Source: Rosellinia necatrix | Taxonomy: Eukaryota; Ascomycota; Sordariomycetes; Xylariales; Xylariaceae | NCBI GenBank assembly: GCA_021209875.1 | Contig: JAGYVD010000001.1 | Location: forward strand, 2,914,001 to 2,978,000 | Direction: 5' to 3' | Length of the DNA: 64,000 nt | Shown here: piece by piece, positions 59,605-64,000 of the stretch | How the letters are laid out: every line of letters begins with the position of its first letter | Numbering within the stretch: the stretch's first letter is position 1 | Made by a program: the position numbers and the translations under genes | Notes under the pieces: model-generated | The model's database searches: none | Seen by the model: only the letters and a program-made list of their open reading frames with translations | What the model was told of the DNA's origin: nothing

Positions 59605-62132
59605 CGTCGTCTCGTCTACAGATGGTTGGTTTGCTCGAGATGATGTCTGTAATCGCCAGGCCGCGGGTGGAACAACAGACCAGCGGAGGGAAGCCAGATG
59701 AGGTCGAGATTGGCCGTCATCTTTATATACCTATTACTCACCCCGTCTCTGAAACATAACCTGGATACCGACATGACATGACATGACATGGTATACGTCG
59801 TGAACGAGACCTTCTCGATCCGTTCAGACCCCTCCTCTTCCTCCTCCACCTCCGACAGGCTTTCACAAAGCCGAATGTATGCTTACTCATACAAGATTCC
59901 TCGATCGAGGCAATCTCTCGTGAAATCCCTCGGATGGACGCCTTCGATATCTCACCCTCTACACCGCCTGCAGATGCAAGCAGGCGGCGGCATGGAGATG
60001 ATCGACAATCGAGCAGAGTCTGTCCAATGCGAAGCCGGCCACGCACTTTTCGTATACGGAGCCCTGCAAACCATCGACGTTGGACGTTGCCCTAGGCATG
60101 TTTTAGCTAAGGCGGCCCTGGCTGTGCCGCCGCGGTACATTGGCGTAAACTCCCAGTTCGACCGGACTTGCACGGGTACGCTGCGGCTATCCATTTTATT
60201 ACCGGTAGGCATGTAATCCGTTGTGTCGTCTGGTGTGGGTGCCGTGTGCATGGTGTGTTTAGTGTGTGCAGCGTATGTGAGTAGGGGTATGTAGGGAGTA
60301 AGTTAGCGTTGTGTAAGTTGTAAGTAGCGTGCTTGCGGCGTCTGGGCAGACAGCGGCGCTGGGTAGGACAACGGCGGGACGACTGCCGGGCCACTTGCAT
60401 CCGCCCACAAACGCCCCGCAGCACAAGAAGGCTAGTACCTGGATAGGCAAGGGCCCTGTGGGGCTTGGCCGTATAACTACACGGTGCCCAGCCAGTAGAC
60501 GGCCTCCATCTTGATGGAGTAGCACGGCGTTAGCATCCAGGCTGGCCACACACCACTGAGAGCCGGCCACTGGGACGGGAACGGAGTGCCTATCTCGGTA
60601 CGTACCGGGGACGAAGGTGGTAGCAGTCAATTCGATAGGTATGATACACGGGAAATCTAACCACAAGCGAGAGGCACGCTACAACGTTGGATCGCTACCA
60701 CGCGTATGAATGGGTGCATTATGTATGCGAGCTTACTTCCTACTATTACCGACTTCGGTATGCAATGCGGCACAGCAAAGGAAAAAAAAAAAAAAACCGA
60801 TAAACAATAAAGCGAAAAGTTTGTCATATCCAGAAACAGGATCGACGACCCAAGAGGAATTGGGACTAGCGGAACTACCGTGGATCTTATTTTCCTTCCG
60901 CTTCTGTTCCGCTAAATGCTGAGAATATGAAGATGCACACGGCGTGAGAGATGGCGCTACGCTACGGAATGAGATGCGGACGAGAAATCCTATCGGCCGC
61001 ACCACGCGCGCCAGGCACAGCAGCACTTGACTATACTGCGTAGTGCAATTGCCTACACATACACGTATACATACACATTACATACACATTACATTTAGAC
61101 CAACCGTGTAATGAATTCCCGGCCCTTATCATCACGTTGACTACACGGGACGTGCAGAGAGTCGCATCATCACCCTGCAGACCATTTCAAATAATGGCCA
61201 GGAAAAAAGAGTGGGCTAAGCGCTTACAGGCTTAGATCAGACAGAATGATATACCTCACCTGGCCTTGCCTACGTGCTATACACTGCTCTGGCACTATAC
61301 CACCCAGGCCCCGACAGCGAACGAGCCAAGGCCCGAGGGTCTTGGGGAGGGGAGGGGAAGGAAGCCTGCCCCGATTTCAGGATATTGCATCTGACATTCT
61401 CAGAGGACAACCCGGATGGATCTGCCGACATGATGCCAGATCGTCTTGGCTAGATACCACATTGCAAGGCTGTATCGATGGAGGATGTCGTCCCCCAGGC
61501 CTCTGCCCAGACCCCTCGGCTTCGGGAAAAGCTGCGACCCCAGGATATCTCGTAAAATAAACATGAGGGGGCGGGTACGATAGCCGCTCGCATTAGGTGC
61601 CCGTGAGCTTTGTCCTTCGCGCCGTGCGAGGGGCTCGGAGTGGGATTTTCGGGCATGTACGCCGCACACCTATGACAGCCCATGCCATGGTGGCAACACC
61701 TCAGCATAGCCCGTAGGCCGGACTACCCATTCAGGTTACCTCCGATAGCAGTGGGATGAAGCTCTCATGCATAAAATCGCCCTTCCATGTTCCCCGCGGG
61801 GGGTTGGACAAGCAACCGCCGAATCCATGAGCACGGTTCTGATAACTACCATAGTCTACGTCGTTTCTCCGGCCTTCATCCGGCTTTCACGCTGTTGGGT
61901 AGCATTTGTAAGATAAAGAACCTATGTCATTCTTCTCGCCGATAACATGATTTGTATTTTCTATTCCGTAAAGGACCTAATATTCGTCTCTTCCTTAGCT
62001 GTTCCCCGTCTATTAGACTGAATCAGCAAACGTTGAAAATAATGGGGAGCGGAATTACTAAGGCCTGGAAAGAAATTCTGCACAGTCGAGACCGCCGACC
62101 GACTGCCACTGTTCTGAAGTCGGTCCCGGTCA
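59605..62132. other. Intergenic about 2.5 kb, no gene supported
   Basis: Contains an ACATG tandem (59770-59790) in the lipoxygenase promoter, A-run 60781-60796, CACATTACATA repeats (61050-61095), then the 3' flank of adenylosuccinate synthetase. Nothing coding is recognised. Confidence 0.55.
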
Positions 62133-64000
62133 TCAGGATCCGATACTAGTCGGAATTGGGCGAGCTATCATATCTTCCCGGTTAGGGCCTACGCCAATCC
62201 AGGCAACAGGAACACCACAGTGCTCCTCGATGAGTTTAATATAGATTTGCGCTTGCTTCGGCAGGTCCTCCTAGTGTGGGTTAGCTTAATTCAACTTCAA
62301 AATTAAGTATACAAAGTACGGGGTCTAAGCCAGAGTTACGGAAACCTACAAATGTCGCTGCTAGTCGGGTCGACTGCTGCCATCCTTCTATTTCCTCGTA
62401 GACAACTTCACATCTTTCGAGAAATCTGAGATCGGCAGGGAAGTTTTCAAGGATATCTCCTGTATCAGGGTCTTTATACGCCACCGCAAGCTAAACAATT
62501 TTGCATTAGCACTGATTTGCACCAAACTCCTCATATCGTACCTTGACAACAGGAAACGTATCAAGCACGCTGTAATTATTGTCAGCAGGCATAATGATAC
62601 TAATAACATGCAACTACGTACTCTAATTTAGAGAGATTGAGGCATGTGTAATGATTGATAGCAGTCGAGTATTTCAGGACGACAAGATCAATCCAACCAC
62701 AGCGACGCTTTCTTCCTGTACTAGTACCCCATTCCCGGCCTAGGTCTGAATTAGCACGCTGGTCGAGGGAGCAATAGAAACGACGACCGAAGGGCAAGGG
62801 TACGTGCCAATAGTCTGCAATTTAGTCCCAACTTCACCAAGATCCTCTGTCTTGAATACCCCCTCACCTACGCGCGTAGTCTTGCAAAATTCGAGTAGTT
62901 AGCCTGATCTGTCCGTCGATCAAGTCAAACGACGCCCGCGTCTTATACCAAGATGAGCATATGGGAGCGAAAATAGACATACATAGGCCTTAACAACGCC
63001 GATTATCTGACTGTTCAACTTAGTCAACCAACGAACTCATGGCCTATCAGAAGAGGTTATAAAATAGGGCTACGTGATCTTCTACAGAATCATCACCTGG
63101 TAATGACCACTCACTCAATTTTTTTAGGATGAATAGCAAGTCCTGTGAAGACGCCCCTTTAGGTAATGCTCGTCAGCGTAGAATACTAGTGCATAGGTCG
63201 AACAGTAGCTCACCCTAGACCTGTATTACTACTCGTGACATCTATTTATATTATAGATCAGTTATTCATCGCTAGTGAAGTATTTAGGGTAGAAGCACAA
63301 GCATGAGGCTTGCCAGGGAATGGCTCAAAATGACAATTCATCTGTTGCTTTTCACTTACATGGGTATGTGCCGTAGTCAATGTCAAGCATCAAGGCATTC
63401 GCGCCTTCCACAAGGATCTTAGCATTATGCTTCTGCATGTTCTGGACGAGATGCACAGCATCAACGCAAAACTCGGCCAGTTTCGGTCTATACTCCCGGA
63501 AGCGTTGAATTTCGTCATCAACATCATACTGGAGTAGGTCTCCAAACCGCTTACTATATTCCCTTGCAAGCTTTCTCAACTTTCTCTCGAAGGAATTTTC
63601 GTCGAAGATCTCATGGACACGGATGCCGCTTCTCGCAGCCTTTGTGCTATACGAAGGCCCGATACCTCGTCCGGCTAGAGTCATGAAGTTATTCCTCGGC
63701 GCCCCGATAGGCTCAGGTTATATCATGTGGCAGCGATATGCTCGAGCAGGGACAAAGGTTACATACTCGTACCAGCCTTGCGCTCACCTAGCTGAGACCT
63801 GGTCAGTTTCTCTTGCAACCTAGCTAGTTCGGCATTTGACTAGAAACTGGGGCCGGGCATGTACCTCAACTTCTTCCAAACCATCTACCGCGGCGTGACT
63901 AAAGACATTAGGTCAATCTCTGCATCGACCATATTGCGAAATAGGACCTTTCACCCAAAGCCTTAGACGTATTATAAAAGAAAGGCTTCCTTACAGGTCT
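62133..64000 (-). CDS. Adenylosuccinate synthetase, 3' part, intron-rich, cut by the right edge
   Basis: The enzyme makes adenylosuccinate from IMP, Asp and GTP in AMP synthesis. Twelve exon segments join in phase: 63995-64000, 63865-63898, 63767-63791, 63360-63674, 63214-63241, 63115-63156, 62983-63010, 62808-62880, 62622-62739, 62542-62569, 62350-62490 and 62133-62270. They give [117 protein letters not shown] and [16 protein letters not shown], all conserved blocks. Introns are 51-118 nt. One, 62740-62807, begins GC rather than GT. The N-terminal GTP-binding part lies outside the window. No stop or shift breaks the joined frame. Codons are more A/T-ending than in the SAH hydrolase or DIM-5 genes. 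Confidence 0.9.

Noticed and set aside
62133..64000. Adenylosuccinate synthetase as a RIP-damaged pseudogene
   Set aside because: At first the short separate frames looked like decay, but every break is bounded by splice signals and all joins keep phase and conserved residues.

Overview
The window is nuclear DNA of a filamentous ascomycete (Pezizomycotina, probably Sordariomycetes). Genes are split by short GT-AG introns, many with recognisable branch sites (CTAAC/CTGAC type). Intergenic DNA is long and rich in microsatellites. The protein set is fungal: a DIM-5-type H3K9 methyltransferase, a Mn-lipoxygenase-type enzyme, an exomer ChAPs subunit, HIR3, a Zn2Cys6 regulator and a cellular reverse-transcriptase-related (rvt) gene. 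I cannot assign a genus. No operons, CRISPR arrays or convincing RNA genes were seen.

Layout from left to right: the 5' part of an unknown gene running off the left edge (1-419, minus); a gene-poor stretch; a UPF0643-type gene (5266-5988, plus); eIF3h (7700-8938, plus); S-adenosylhomocysteine hydrolase (10938-12403, plus); a gene desert of about 7 kb; a Zn2Cys6 transcription factor (19623-23127, minus); another desert; a mitochondrial SAM carrier (29709-31124, minus); a Chs5/Arf1-binding exomer subunit (33251-35714, minus), divergent from HIR3 (36641-42512, plus); a secreted or membrane Asp-rich protein (43725-44846, plus); then five minus-strand genes: rvt (45905-48916), a UBTD1-like ubiquitin-domain protein (50421-51511), DIM-5 (52794-53885), a lipoxygenase (56853-59604) and adenylosuccinate synthetase, cut by the right edge (62133-64000).

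Functional themes: SAH hydrolase and the mitochondrial SAM carrier both serve the methyl cycle on which DIM-5 depends. HIR3 and DIM-5 both act on chromatin. The remaining genes are housekeeping or secreted enzymes with no evidence of a shared cluster.

Most notable: (1) the rvt gene, a domesticated reverse transcriptase, which keeps the motif C Asp-Asp but seems to lack the motif A aspartate; (2) an unusually intron-dense adenylosuccinate synthetase with 25-42 nt exons, one apparent GC-AG intron and AT-rich codons; (3) HIR3 interrupted by two +1 shifts, both in T-runs, 63-72 bp apart; (4) a lipoxygenase with Ser in place of the usual Asn metal ligand; (5) a dispersed palindromic TAGGTACCTA-type repeat in most intergenic regions. 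Exon boundaries were deduced by eye from splice signals, reading phase and remembered family sequences; none has been checked against transcripts or databases.
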